A stretch of 64,000 bases of DNA from NCBI GenBank assembly GCA_950295325.1, contig OX485807.1, forward strand, positions 10,383,001 to 10,447,000, in the 5' to 3' direction. The notes under the pieces are model-generated. The model worked only from the letters and a program-made list of their open reading frames with translations, was not told the DNA's origin and did no database searches. Positions 47,223-58,319 of the stretch are shown one piece after another (the first letter of the stretch is position 1; every line of letters begins with the position of its first letter). This DNA comes from Polytrichum commune. Taxonomy: Eukaryota > Streptophyta > Polytrichopsida > Polytrichales > Polytrichaceae. The position numbers were made by a program, and so were the translations under genes.

Positions 47223-47376
47223 TCAGAAAGGAGCCATAGTACTATAGTTGGATCCGATCCGGGTTTCCTCCCCTTTGTCCTATTTGTATTTCCTACTCAT
47301 CCATTCCCTCTAGATTTGCAACATGCTCCTAACCGTCCGTGCACAAAACAAGTCATAATAGGTGGAGAACTAGAGC

Positions 47377-47382
47377 TTTATT
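47377..47382 (-). terminator. polyadenylation signal candidate
   Basis: AATAAA on the minus strand, about 300 bp downstream of the last ORF; the same hexamer is kept in the other copy at 2586-2591. Confidence 0.4.
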
Positions 47383-47677
47383 TGAGTGGGAAAAGACAAA
47401 ATACAACATCGGAGAGAATAACCCTCCTCAAGCTCCTTATTCAGCCTTAAGTAGAGTCCATAATCCCTAACTACTGGTGGCGGCCCAGGCGGCCGCCCAG
47501 AAAACCCCAAGCGCCGAGAAATCCGGAAACGCGTCCTTCACGGAATTTCCGGATCTCGATCCGTTTTTCGCGCTGACAAAATTTGAATTTACAGCTTTGC
47601 CAGAAACTCAAAAGGGTCATCCTTAATCCTACTTGCCTAATCTTAATCTTCCTAACGTTAATTTACCTAAGTCTAAC

Positions 47678-48049
47678 CTAAGTGGTGCGGTGCTTCTTCG
47701 GAGCCGTCCCGTCCTTAGAGTGGCTTCCAGGCCCGCTGACGGCAGAAGAACCTCCTCCGGGGGTCAAAAGTCGTTGTTCCTGCATCCTTGTAAATACCCT
47801 CCTCATGTTTGGAGAGGGGGCGATCTCTTCCTCATAATCATCTGCCGCGGCCGGATCCTCTCCCGATCTGTCACCCGATCCGGATCGCGCTCCACCGGAA
47901 ACGTGCTTCTCCTTCCGGGACTGAGGGCCAGGCGAGGGATCACTCCCAGTAGTCCTTTCCTTGTTCTGGCCACATGAGACGGAAGTCGTCCGGGGGTCCC
48001 TTGCGGACATCGCATGTGAGGGAGGAGGAGCCCACGGCTCTTCTATCAT
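47678..48049 (-). CDS. conserved second ORF of the 4.0-kb unit (unknown function)
   Basis: 123 residues, hydrophilic and low in complexity, with an acidic patch (ADDYEEEIAPSP) followed by NMRRVFTRMQEQRLLTPGGG. Its frame is kept open in the truncated copy (2816-3253), where most changes are single residues. It lies 28 bases after the stop of the coiled-coil frame (48077) and in a different frame, so it may be reached by splicing, be a separate ORF, or be the C terminus of the same protein after a frameshift. No known family recognised. Confidence 0.45.
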   Translation of the reverse strand: MIEEPWAPPPSHAMSARDPRTTSVSCGQNKERTTGSDPSPGPQSRKEKHVSGGARSGSGDRSGEDPAAADDYEEEIAPSPNMRRVFTRMQEQRLLTPGGGSSAVSGPGSHSKDGTAPKKHRTT

Positions 48050-48076
48050 GCAGTCCAGAGCAGGAGCGGGTGGAAC

Positions 48077-49558
48077 CTATGATACCAGGGCCTTACCCCT
48101 ATCCGGAGTCTTCGTCCGATCCAACGTCCTCATCTGTTCCGGAGTTTTGGTCCTTTCCGGCGTTCGGGACCTTCCTGACGCTCTTCCTTGACCCTGATTT
48201 GGTGATTGCCCCCGCCCAGACCTGGCTGACCGCTCCGTGCTCTTCCGGCGAACTAAGGAGGAGTGGGCCCGTTCCGGAACAGGGGTCTTCTCTCTATCCG
48301 GAACTCTTCCGAATTCCGGTGGATGGGAAGTTTCGGCTGGCTGATTGGGCCCTGCACCTATCTGTGAGGCCGGAACCAGTTCCACCTCCCCAATGACTTC
48401 GTATAAAGTACCCGTCGGAGATCCGGGTGGACCCGGATAGAGCATCCGTCTGGGGGTACCTCCCGACATCAGCTTCTGAATCTCCTTGAGTAAGTCCTTC
48501 ATGATGCGAGAATACTTTACTAGGATAGGGAGCGTTTGCCGGGCGGAAGACGGATCTGCCGACTCCATTAGCTGGTCGTAAAGATGCGCCTTGTTGACGA
48601 TCTCTCCCGGATGGCCTACCAACTCCCGGACCCGGCTTAACACCACAGCTTGTTCCGCTTGGTACTTCCAGATCTCCTCGCTCTTTTGGGCGAGTTCCCG
48701 GGTCATAGCGGCCACTTGTGCCGCTAGCTGCGCCTTCTCTGTCTCCAGGGCCTCCACCTGTTTCCGGTCCGTCCGCTTGGCCAACTCCCGGGGGATATTT
48801 CCGGGTCCACAATTTCCCAAGGCCCGGTTCACTCCTCGGGTGATGTGCTCCATCCGGAAGTACTGGTTTTGGAGCTCCGTCAACTCATCCCGGACGCGTT
48901 TGAAGGGGGCTTCCGGAAACTCGAAGGTGGAGAGGTCAATGTCCTTCCAAGGCACTTCCCGGCTGGGCCCAGCTTCCTGTCAGGCCGGTGATGAGGTGGG
49001 TTTCCGGACCTTCGGAGGGGACGCAACCGGAGGTGGTTCCGGAACCACTGTGTCGCTGGAATCCTCTGTTCCGGTTTCCGGAACTTCGACTTCCGGAGTG
49101 ATCTTGTACACCACCTTGTCCTCCGCTATCGTCAGCAGATCCTCCTCTTCTTCGTTGATGCAGCCGTGGTGCTGGTAGAGGTGGAGGATGTAAGGGGAAA
49201 GAAAGGACGGTTTCCGGCCAATGTGGGGGATGGATTTTTCTACATACTCCTAAATTAACCTACCCCAATTTACGGGCCGGGCTCCAGACATGGCCCCGAA
49301 CAGGGTGTTGGCCATGGTGATGCTGAGCCGCTTGGGCTTTTCCGGACTGAGGATGGGGAGAATAAACTCTATAACCCTCCTCTCCATAGGGTTTCGGCAA
49401 TTCCCGGGATGGAATCCGTCCTTAGGATCCAGGTCCGTCCTGAATTTTCCTACGTAGTAACTATCCATGCGGCTAGCCCAACCCTCGCCTTTTCCCTTCG
49501 GGAATCCGTAGACTCCAGCCCATACCTCCGGTGTCCACTTCTCCGGTTCCTGCCTCAT
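48077..49558 (-). pseudogene. transposon gag-like / plant transposon protein with two in-frame stops
   Basis: One reading frame runs from the ATG at 49558 to 48077, broken by TAG (49250-49252) and TGA (48980-48982). The first part contains WTPEVWAGVYGFPKGKGEGW, DGFHPGNCRNPMERRVIEF, SPEKPKRLSITMANTLFGAM and RPVNWG; just past the TAG it continues SIPHIGRKPSFLSPYILHLY. I recognise this as a kind of protein repeated in many plant transposon annotations, but I know no defined biochemical role. The last 290 residues begin WKDIDLSTFEF, form a probable coiled coil (about residues 60-160 of that part: ETEKAQLAAQVAAMTRELAQ), and end in RTPER/KTPD repeats. Stops in an otherwise well-kept frame suggest recent loss or stop readthrough. 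Confidence 0.65.
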
Positions 49559-49802
49559 TATCCGAATCCATGATTCCCCCTCTCAAATAAGAACTCTTGT
49601 AATGTAGCCTCCGCCCGGAGATTCCAGGGCTTGGCGAGCAATCCCTCACACCCCATCCGACTAAGGTCCTCCATGAGCTCCTTGAGCTCGGATCTCTCTT
49701 CGGAGTGGCTGGCGACACCGGTTTCACGGGAATCGGAACCTGTTCTCTCTCATCTTCCTCTCGTGCCTCCGGCATTTCGATTCGCACCCTCAATCCCCTC
49801 AC
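49473..49802 (-). CDS. upstream overlapping ORF of the 4.0-kb unit
   Basis: 109 residues (MPEAREEDEREQVPIPVKP... in the body), acidic and proline-rich at the N terminus, overlapping the start of the 49558 frame in a different frame. It could be the true N terminus joined to the next frame by splicing or a lost base. No family recognised. Confidence 0.3.
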   Translation of the reverse strand: MRGLRVRIEMPEAREEDEREQVPIPVKPVSPATPKRDPSSRSSWRTLVGWGVRDCSPSPGISGRRLHYKSSYLRGGIMDSDNEAGTGEVDTGGMGWSLRIPEGKRRGLG

Positions 49803-50349
49803 AATCCCCGGCTTCTTCCTTTCGGAGTTCTACTTGCAAATTCCTAAGGGATCCCAGCAATCCAACTGCTGGCGACCCGAAAAACACCTCACCACTCGTT
49901 CTCTCGACAATGTTGCTCGCACAAATGGCGAGGCGAGGGAGAGAAATTCCTTTAAGTACCCTCTCCCTCTTCCTCTAACGGCTTGGGTCCTCAACCGTTT
50001 CCGTTGTAACCGCTCCGAGTCCGTTACAACCGTCCGGGTTCTGGGGTAACCGTCTTCCGGAGTAAGCGCCTTCCGGTATAACTGCCCTCGGTTATAACCG
50101 CCTTCCGGTCCAGACGTCCCGGACCGGACCGTTTAAAAACGGTCTCCCTAGACTAAGTTCCAGTCCGGCCAAAGTGTCCGTTCTTACCATTTTAATGCGT
50201 AAGGCGGATGCTAAGAACCTTATTCCCTAAAACAATTATCCTCCCCTAGGAAACCCTACTTGGAGACCAATACTAGGGTAATATCCGGATATTAATCCGT
50301 CTAGGTAGCCAATCCTGACTTCCGTGGATTTTTGGGCTCCCACAGTGGT

Positions 50350-50994
50350 TGATGTTGAGATAAAAGAGCAATGTAATGGTGAAGTTTGTTGTGAGAATGA
50401 GGAGTTGAGTTGCTTGGTACATGAAAGTGGAGGTGTTTTGAAACATAGGATTATTACGTGTAATAATAATGATGAAGGGGTGGTGTGCATGTGAGTATTG
50501 TGTCTCAAATTTTATGATTATAGAGATGTTGTTGCAAGTAGTGTAGAGAGATGGACACATTGTTGAGTATGAAGATGTTAGAGGGGTTAGAATGGTTGCA
50601 ATTCATACTTTTGATTGTTTTGCATTTCCAATTCATCGTATTGTCAAAATTTCAGCATACCAATTTTATATTCTTTGAAGATCCATATAACATAATGTAT
50701 TGTACAAATTCAAGGTCATTTTGGCATGTACCTTACCATAAAGGGCTAGGAACAAAGCATTTGTCCTCCCGTACTAGAGCACGATGAAGGGTGACTTAAA
50801 CCCAAATACTTGACCTCTGAATTCTTACATGCTCTCCATCATCTTTTGGTTGTTTTAAACATGTTTTCCGCATTGATTTGTAACTGAGGAATGTTATCAT
50901 GCAAGCAATGAGTAGTGAGTGTTGAGCAGGTAACATATGAGCATTGAGATATTTTTTTAGAATGCTATTACATGCACATATAATATAATTGTTG
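50350..50994. other. short intergenic region between two LTR-type insertions
   Basis: AT-rich. It is continuous in composition with sequence left of 46307, as expected of one host locus split by the 4.0-kb insertion. No gene. Confidence 0.6.
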
Positions 50995-50999
50995 TAGTT

Positions 51000-52477
51000 T
51001 GTGAGCCCAAATACAGTGCCCACATGTGCTTTAACCCTTAAGAATTATTAGGATTTGGCTTTGATTTTTAGTTATCTATTCAAAAATATAAAAAGAGTGA
51101 AGATGTGTGTTTAAGTTTAGTGATTAGGATAGTTATAACATAGGCCGTAGGTTAGTGATGTGGCTCGCCCTGGATTAAATTAAGTCCAAGTTGATTGCAT
51201 TGTAGTTAGGAGTTGAGGCTTATGCCAAAAACTAGTTGATTGATGGTGGAATTAGTGGTTCAAGCGGGCACTGCTGTTCGTTTTACGCTCGGGTGGTTCC
51301 CGTTTAGGGACAAGGGTTGCACGAAGGGTAGTCCAATTGCTGGATTTCCGGGCCTCAGGAAAGGGGGTCCCCTGTTCGGCCAGGGAGCTCTCGGGATCAC
51401 TCTCTCTCACTCACCGAAACAGAGCAGGCAGGCGCCGCCACATAGGAACGGCGACAGAGTCTAGGAAATCGGCGAGGGATGGTGAGGAATGAAGGCAGCT
51501 GGGATTAGGTGGGTGGATATGCAGGGAAGCTGAGGGCGGAAGCGAGCTGGGGGGTTGAATGCCTCTTCTCACGGCAACAGAGGAATTGGTGAAGGGCGTT
51601 GAGGGAGAGGCTCACTCGCTGGATTAGGGGAGACATATCGATATGGCCGAATGTCGCAGGAATGACGACCGAAGGCAGAGCCAAAGAGCTCAGGGGTTGG
51701 TGACAGCATGCTTGCCGCATTACCGAATTCAATCTGGTTCAGCAGAGAGTACAACTAAGCTCAACATTAGGTAGGAGTATTGGAAAATTGGGTCGAGATG
51801 CTAGCTGTGGTCCAGTCTCAGAACCAGCACAAGGATTCACTAGTAATTGCGGTGTGGGTTGCTAAATAAACATCTGACCTCGCAATGTGAGTATGTGAGC
51901 GAAGCTTCAGAGTCCGAGCAAGGTCTGTGGGCTTCGGGCTACTTCAGAGCAACAGGGGCTCGAAGGGGAAGGGAGCAGAGGTAGCCTCGGTGGCAGCAAG
52001 GGGGGAGGTGGCGAGACCCCTGACCAAGGAGTTGCGGGTTCCAGGGTAGGCCCAGGTGCCGAGAGGGGCCCAGAGGCTGGTCCCGAGAGTGAGTTGCACC
52101 CAGAGGAGGGAACTATGGATCGGCCCAGGCATTGAAGGGGAGTGAAGGGCTTGATGGTTACTAAGGCGCCAGTAAGCTTAGGGAAGGCCAACATGCTAAT
52201 TAGATAAAAAGGACAAGGCTGGACCCCCTTGGATTAGTGACATTTAGAGTAGGATTTATTAGGTTAAAAGCTAATGTGTGGGGAAATTGTGTGGGGTGAT
52301 TCAAGTGTTTATGAAAGCTTGGGTGTGAATTGGAATAAAGATTGAGTGTGAACTTGCACAATATTCAGTGTTGGATGTAGCATTGGTCTTGAGGAGTGAT
52401 GATGGTTAGGGAAACTATGTGAGCCTTGGGCCTTCACCCGGATTACGACGCATAAGGGTGGGGGTTTAGGGCTGACA
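51000..52477 (+). mobile_element. solo LTR of the gypsy family, opposite orientation, GC-rich core
   Basis: Begins TGTGAGCCCAAA and ends GGTTTAGGGCTGACA; the reverse complement matches the termini of the LTRs at 6158 and 15199. A perfect 5-bp duplication TAGTT flanks it (50995-50999 and 52478-52482). Its core from about 51240 to 52200 is GC-rich, unlike the other LTRs, and contains only unrecognised short ORFs. No internal domain is attached. Confidence 0.88.
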
Positions 52478-52482
52478 TAGTT

Positions 52483-53701
52483 ATTCAACCGCTAGGTTAG
52501 TTAATACATGGTTTAGGGTGAACTTTAGGGTTTGCACATTCATCGTTCAAATTCATATCCGTTCTAGATTGAATTATTGCAACTAGTATATCATTGCAAC
52601 CAAGGACAACATAATAATTGCTTTCAAATTCATGTATGGTTTAGGGGTAACATGTATGGAAAGTGGGCAATTGAATTAAGTATTATCTTGCATAGATTGA
52701 ACGAAGCATAATGCGGAACTAGCACACAAAACAAACTCCATTGATGGTGGTTTACGCAAAGAAAGTCATAAATTGGCAAACAAACCACACACACTCAAAC
52801 ATTGCATCTATTAGTAACCACAACACGATACAACCTTACTATCATCCTTCTTATCTTTTTGTGCCTCATCATTTACATATGTACACTGCGTCAATCATCA
52901 GGATCTTCAACAAAAAACCAATATAAAGATAGTTGCCATAACCTTATAAATACTTTTTGTATGTGGAGGGAACACCATCAAACTTGGAGGAGAGTCCAAT
53001 AAGTTCATGATTTTGCACACAAGAATCTTACTTATAAATACTATGAAATGGACATATTAAGCGTAAGACAAACTTACTTACTAATTTGAGACCACTTCGC
53101 AGCCTTACAATAGGTTTGTCTTCATATGCGAGGGAGGTAGTGTGGGGAACACTTCCACATGTTAAAAGAGGCGGAAGATAGCACAAAGGATAGAGAATGT
53201 TGTCGAATAAGGCAAAATCTCTCTAGAATGCCACAAGGTGGTGACTATTGCATCTATAGTTATGAATAGAAGATCTTGGACACCACAAATACATCACCAC
53301 TAAGTATATTAAAAGAAAAAGAAAAAGAAAAAGTATGTGAACATAAATGAAATGCATGCATGTAGGCATCAAGCACCATTGCTCTGGGCTTGTTAAAGCT
53401 TTAAAGAGAGTTTATGGAATGCGAGCCTTTCTCCCGTGCCTCTATCCACACTACATCTCTATTCATGAGAAAAGTTTGCAAATTTGTAAGATAAAAAAAA
53501 TGTCGGTGGATTCCACATACATGTCCCCCTCACCAACACACTTCTAGAATGCAAAACGAGTAGATGATCTCACCATGTGAACAAATAACAATATGTGAAA
53601 TCGTCAAGTCTACAAACTCAAATATAATGTTAGAATGAGTGACCACTTGAGTCATCACAAACTTGTAAATTATAAATACTAACAACTAATGAAAATGAAC
53701 A
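52483..53701. other. AT-rich intergenic region
   Basis: No gene recognised; a short AAAGAA repeat lies near 53312-53332. Confidence 0.6.
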
Positions 53702-53845
53702 CATAACATTATTCAAATCCATAACAATGTTATGTGGGACTGACAGTATAAATACTAATAGTGTTATTCAGACCAAATATGGGGAATATTCTGTCAAATA
53801 TTGTCAATCCCACATAGCATTGTTATGAATTTGAATAATGTTATG
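53702..53845. mobile_element. fold-back MITE with 38-bp inverted arms
   Basis: Left arm 53702-53739 and right arm 53808-53845 are inverse repeats with two mismatches (outer end CATAACATTATTCAAAT). The whole unit is 144 bp with a 68-bp loop. Target duplication not clear. A partial relative is near 28170-28235. Confidence 0.72.
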
Positions 53846-56164
53846 CATATCATGCATATACAATCAACATTTTGTCAACATCTAAACATAGAGGCATTTG
53901 GTTGATGCCCTACCAATCATTTTCAATCACAAAACCATAAGTGTCCACATAGCTCATTAAATCTAGCCTAACTTCTTTCACTTCATGAAGGAATATAATG
54001 ATGGAAGCATCCTCATGAAAGTAGGCACTTGCAAATTTGAAGAGGGCTTTAATGTGGGAAGACAAGCGTGCATTCCATTATGGAATGGTGTTGGGAGGGG
54101 AAGAGACATGAAAGGAATAGAAAGCTCTTCTGGCAAATATGCAATAATTAGATGGAATTTGGAACCATTGGATGCGACTTGCATCTGAGAATGAACCACA
54201 ATATCATAAATGACAAGCAATGAATGTACCAAACTTAAGAAACCATATAAAAGCATTTATGTATGTTGCCTCCTTGAAGAACTCTACACCGCGACCATGA
54301 TAGGGTGTTTGTCAGCTCCATTGTCCAAAATTGTTGTGATTCATGTAATCACATTACAGACACAAGTTGCAAACCTAGTGTAGATGTAGAATTCACCCTA
54401 CTACATCCACTATGTTTATGAGCATTTTGTTGTGAATGATGAGGAGAGATTGCATGAGCTAATGAAGTTGAAGTCACAACTTTCTTTTGAAGTGGCGTTT
54501 TGAATCTCCACATCCTTGGGCAATGAAGACTTGGGCATTGCTTTCTCATGTGTGGTTGTGGTTACAACTTTGGATCCACACTTGCACTTTCAAACCTTCT
54601 TCAAAGGCAATGGTGGCACTTGTGTTGCAATCTCCATTTCTTCGACTATGTCTCGAACATCAACATCACCTTGAACAATTCTCTCTTTGTTTTTTTCTTC
54701 TGCAAGATGAAATGTCGGTGGGCACTCCAAAATCCATGGACACTTGTGCAAAGTATTGGTATCCCAAGTCCTTAACTCAAATGGAGAGTGTTAGCCAAAT
54801 TGACAAGCAATTGGAAGAGTGTCCACTAATAATGCATTCTTGGTGATTAGGTCTCGTTTGAGGTATCTTAATAAATACACACAAATACATTAAATTGAAG
54901 ATGACCACAACAATACCAAAAAAATTATACAATGTACACACACACACACACACACGCATATATATATATATATATATATAAACTCATATGATCACATGTA
55001 TAATACACGTTTTATGGCAATTGAACCATCATTGTAATCCACAAGCTTGGTTGTATTACTGAATGGGGTTTTCCCCCTAAACATGGGTTGGAAGGGTCTA
55101 TAGATGAATCCGCTATTTCTCCACGTAGTTTGAGGGTGTGAGGGCTCGCTTAAGGAACTCAACTGCACCATGTTAGATACTTTCATGCTATTATATTGAT
55201 AGACCATGACATGCTCAATCTAATTGAATAAATGTGAATCGGTTATAGAAAACTTGATTGAAATAATCAATGCAATTTAAGTCAAAGAAGTGGTGATGAT
55301 GAAATGAAAAGTACATGAGCCCAAAAATTGGCCTTTACAATTTAGCTTTCTAGCACAACTTCTTTGACATCACCAACCAAAAAACACATCAATTCTCAAG
55401 ACATGCAACTAGAATTTCACTACCGTAACCACCGTGCTTTAAATTTTGCATCCACCAAATTTGTAGAAATCATTTCTCAACCGTCATGTTCGTCATTTGC
55501 CATGAGTCTAAAATGCGGATTGATCTATAAGACAAATAAGTAAGAAACAAGAGAGTGGCAATGAACACATGATTGAAAAGAACCAAGGTCATTGAACACT
55601 GAATTGATGATCGGACACAAGAGCTCAAAAATGACCTTTTCATAATTTCATTGTTGTTGGTAGGATTTTCAATGGCAATTGGTTTTTTCAAATTCATTTT
55701 TCCTTGTGTCTTTGTTGGCATTTTCTTAAGCATTGATCATTGCACTCCACACATCCTCATGGGTCTCAAAACCAAAGGCATTTTGTCATAACATTTTATT
55801 AAAACTTCTTCAATAGCAGCCGTTATCTCCCTCTACACATTGATACCGGCCTAGATAAAGAAAATTAATGGTATATAATGATGTGTATGGATATTACTTA
55901 TAACATGGCAAACATACAAGAGTGGCAATGTGCAACATACTCACCTTGTACAAAAATTAGGTAAACATATCTAAAATAAGAGGATACCACTTTTTTTTTT
56001 GGCCGTCTATTCACACAAACATCGAAATGTGCGCCAGATAGCATATCACAAAATTCTTGGAGTTGCAAAGATTTAAAACTACGAATCTAGTGCAACTTAT
56101 GAACAAGGTTTGTCTTGACATGGTCACTCTCCATGGATCTACAAAAAGAACAAGGAAATGAAAA
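53846..56164. other. intergenic region with weak ORF-like stretches
   Basis: Minus-strand frames near 54480-54740 and 54992-55207 have balanced composition but no domain; the former has an in-frame stop. They may be decayed exons. A (CA)n(TA)n microsatellite is at 54935-54981. Confidence 0.45.
54935..54981. repeat. (CA)n(TA)n microsatellite
   Basis: About ten CA units, then CGCA, then about eleven TA units. Confidence 0.9.
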
Positions 56165-56406
56165 AACAATCAAGACAATGATTGGGAAGATGCAACAATT
56201 AATTACAAACAAACCGGTTGAGTTTGAGAAATAACCGGTTGAAGTTCAAGACTGCAAGAAAATTACCAATCATTTTAGAGGAATTTATAGAATATATCCC
56301 AATTTGATAATGGAAAACCGAAGGATGTCAACATGTAACCGGTTGGACTTGAAAACACTAGGATCTCAACCGATTATGCCCAAAAATATCCCCGATCACT
56401 GTTTGG
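56165..56406. repeat. dispersed repeat, copy 2 (AACCGGTTGA motif)
   Basis: Same-orientation relative of 1637-1872, here with AACCGGTTGA and TAACCGGTTG better preserved. No TIR or ORF seen. Confidence 0.6.
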
Positions 56407-57123
56407 AACCCTAAGTGTCTTCAAGGTAGTAAGGTAACATTCCAAATCCCAAGTGGTTTCCCACTTCATTGAGATATTGGTTAACACTACATGTAAAATA
56501 ATCAGGCCAAATGAAGTGCATTAGGGTCCTTAAGTTCCCCCTTTATATGGTTTGTGGCATCTAGAAATATCCTAATTATGATACATTGGTATTATTACTA
56601 AATATAACAAATTATAATACATTTATTAAATTATTAAATATAGAAACGATATGTCTAGCCCATCTAAATTTAGTATATGTAGATCTATTTATGTAAAGAT
56701 GGCTATACCCATTTTCTAGAATCTAGTTTCCACGAACATGTGGTGGTTAATGTAGTTGTTCCTAACTACCTCTTTAAGTCTAAGACTTCCCAAGTTCTAA
56801 GTCTAGCGTAGTTCTTGACAACCTTTTAGATTAAAGTCATCTTTCCTTTCAAGATTGGGGTCTTGAGCTGGGGGTCATGAACAAAATATTGAGTTGGGGG
56901 ATGTTGGATGAAAGTCTACAATGTAGTCTTAGGCCGGTGGGGTCTTGAATGGAAGTCTTTAATTTAGTCTTGGACCGGGGGGTCTTGAGTAGTCTTTAGG
57001 GTAGGGGGCTTGAGCTAAGGGGGGTCTTGTCTTAAACTCTAGCTCCTCCTCCACCTAAGCCCTGGCTTAAGCCTTCGCTCCTCTACTCCCCTTAAGCCTT
57101 GATTCTACCTCTTCAAGCTAGTT
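56407..57123. other. intergenic, with degenerate AGTCTT/GGTCTTGA repeats
   Basis: From about 56860 to 57040 the motif (G)GTCTTGA(G) recurs irregularly together with G-runs. No gene. Confidence 0.5.
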
Positions 57124-57131
57124 AACTATAT

Positions 57132-57497
57132 CTCGGGGGGGGGGGGGGGGGGGGAGGGGGGGGGGGCAGCGTGTTAAAAAGTTAAGGATATAGGTGCGAA
57201 CAACCTCTATTTTATAGGGGGGTATTACTTTCAATTTTTTTTTTCACATGCTATCATTATAAAATTTTCTACTTTGGGTTAATAAAAAAATGACTTGCAT
57301 TACTTATAATTCGAAATTACCTATTATTCCATACCTTATAATACTTTAAAGATGTCCAGTGCCATTTTTGATACCCTATATTACTTTAAAGTCCATTTAT
57401 AATTTTTTGTCCCCATGTTTTGAAAATACCCTATCATTTGTTCGCACATATATTGCTACTCCAACCAATGACTCCCCCCCCCCCCCCCCCCCCCGAG
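57132..57497. mobile_element. short element with G-run termini (CTCGGGGGG...CCCCCCGAG)
   Basis: 366 bp. Begins CTCGGGGGGG and ends CCCCCCGAG; inside the homopolymers the inverted GTGCGAACAA motif also recurs (57193-57202 and its inverse near 57441-57450). The 8 bases AACTATAT flank it on both sides (57124-57131 and 57498-57505). The CTCGGGGGG start and 8-bp duplication are shared with 33551-34340. Homopolymer lengths may be sequencing artefacts. Confidence 0.65.
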
Positions 57498-57505
57498 AAC
57501 TATAT

Positions 57506-58319
57506 GCTTGAGAACTAGTTGACGTGAGCTTCAACTTTTGGTTCCTACAAGTATATAAGACTCACACTTGGATGGGTCATGCACCTTGTTTTTCCTCTTT
57601 TTCTGAGAGACGTTACAAGCTTGTCCTACTAGGTTGGATGGGCCAAGCTAGCTTTACATAGGGTGGTCTAGGATGTAGGGCAGTGGGTCTCATGCACATT
57701 CCCTATTTTAAATGCTAAAATTCTCATGGTCTTTGAGATAACAAATGGAGGTCCCAAAAATTCCACTCAACTTTGAATATAGGCTCCACTACACGAAGAG
57801 CTAATAAGCTATTTAGAGTTAGTTATCTCAAAGAAGGATCAAACCCACAGTTTTGCCCCTCTTTGAGAGACTTTCTAGATAATTATATTGAGACATTTAT
57901 GATATGTGATATTTGAGGAATTTGGAAAACCCAAGATGATCTCTTGGAAGGAAGCTATTGCAATGGTTATCACTGGCAAAAGACTCACAAGTAGGCATAT
58001 TGTTAGCAACGAGCCTATTGGATTCACTTGAGACAAGTTGTGTGACCCATTTGGTGTACGATGTCACATTTAATATTAATAAACTAAGTGGCCCTTTGGA
58101 ATATAATAGTCAGATGTTGGGAGCTCAATTAAAATATGAGTCTCCTTGCACAACTTTTCGAGACTCCGATTGTTATATTCCGAAGTCCCATTGAACAAGC
58201 ACTAAATGCTAAATAATGTTATGTATGCGAGCGTTATTTGCTTGCTTTTCTTAATTAGTCACAAAGATATCTTCCTTATGGGGTGTCACAACCAACAATC
58301 CCTAACACCGCCAACAAAC
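57506..58319. other. intergenic with dispersed repeat copy 2
   Basis: 57665-57880 matches 39955-40175. The rest shows no gene; the 78-residue frame at 57958-58194 has no domain. Confidence 0.55.

Larger units (their letters stand above)
46312..50344 (-). mobile_element. 4.0-kb TG...CA unit: giant solo LTR or LTR-like element with its own ORFs
   Basis: Ends TGTGGGAGC and GCTCCCACA, with a perfect 5-bp duplication GTGGT on both sides, as for an LTR retrotransposon or solo LTR. No pair of LTRs exists inside, and no protease, reverse transcriptase or integrase. On the minus strand the order is: a GC-richer region with repeated CCGGAAGGCGGTTA-like motifs (49990-50130); coding region with interrupted frames (49802-47678); AATAAA (47377-47382); then two 180-bp direct repeats and a tail. 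That layout looks like a transcription unit inside a single terminal repeat. A truncated relative is at 1895-3802. Confidence 0.8.

Noticed and set aside
48591-49178. 195-residue plus-strand ORF in the 4.0-kb unit
   Set aside because: Antisense to the coiled-coil frame; Ser-rich shadow.
50551-50787. 78-residue plus-strand ORF
   Set aside because: AT-rich host DNA with no domain.
54480-54740. minus-strand frame with gene-like composition
   Set aside because: In-frame TGA, no domain and no clear exon boundaries; kept only as a note.
54992-55207. 71-residue minus-strand ORF
   Set aside because: Balanced composition but no recognised family or splice sites.
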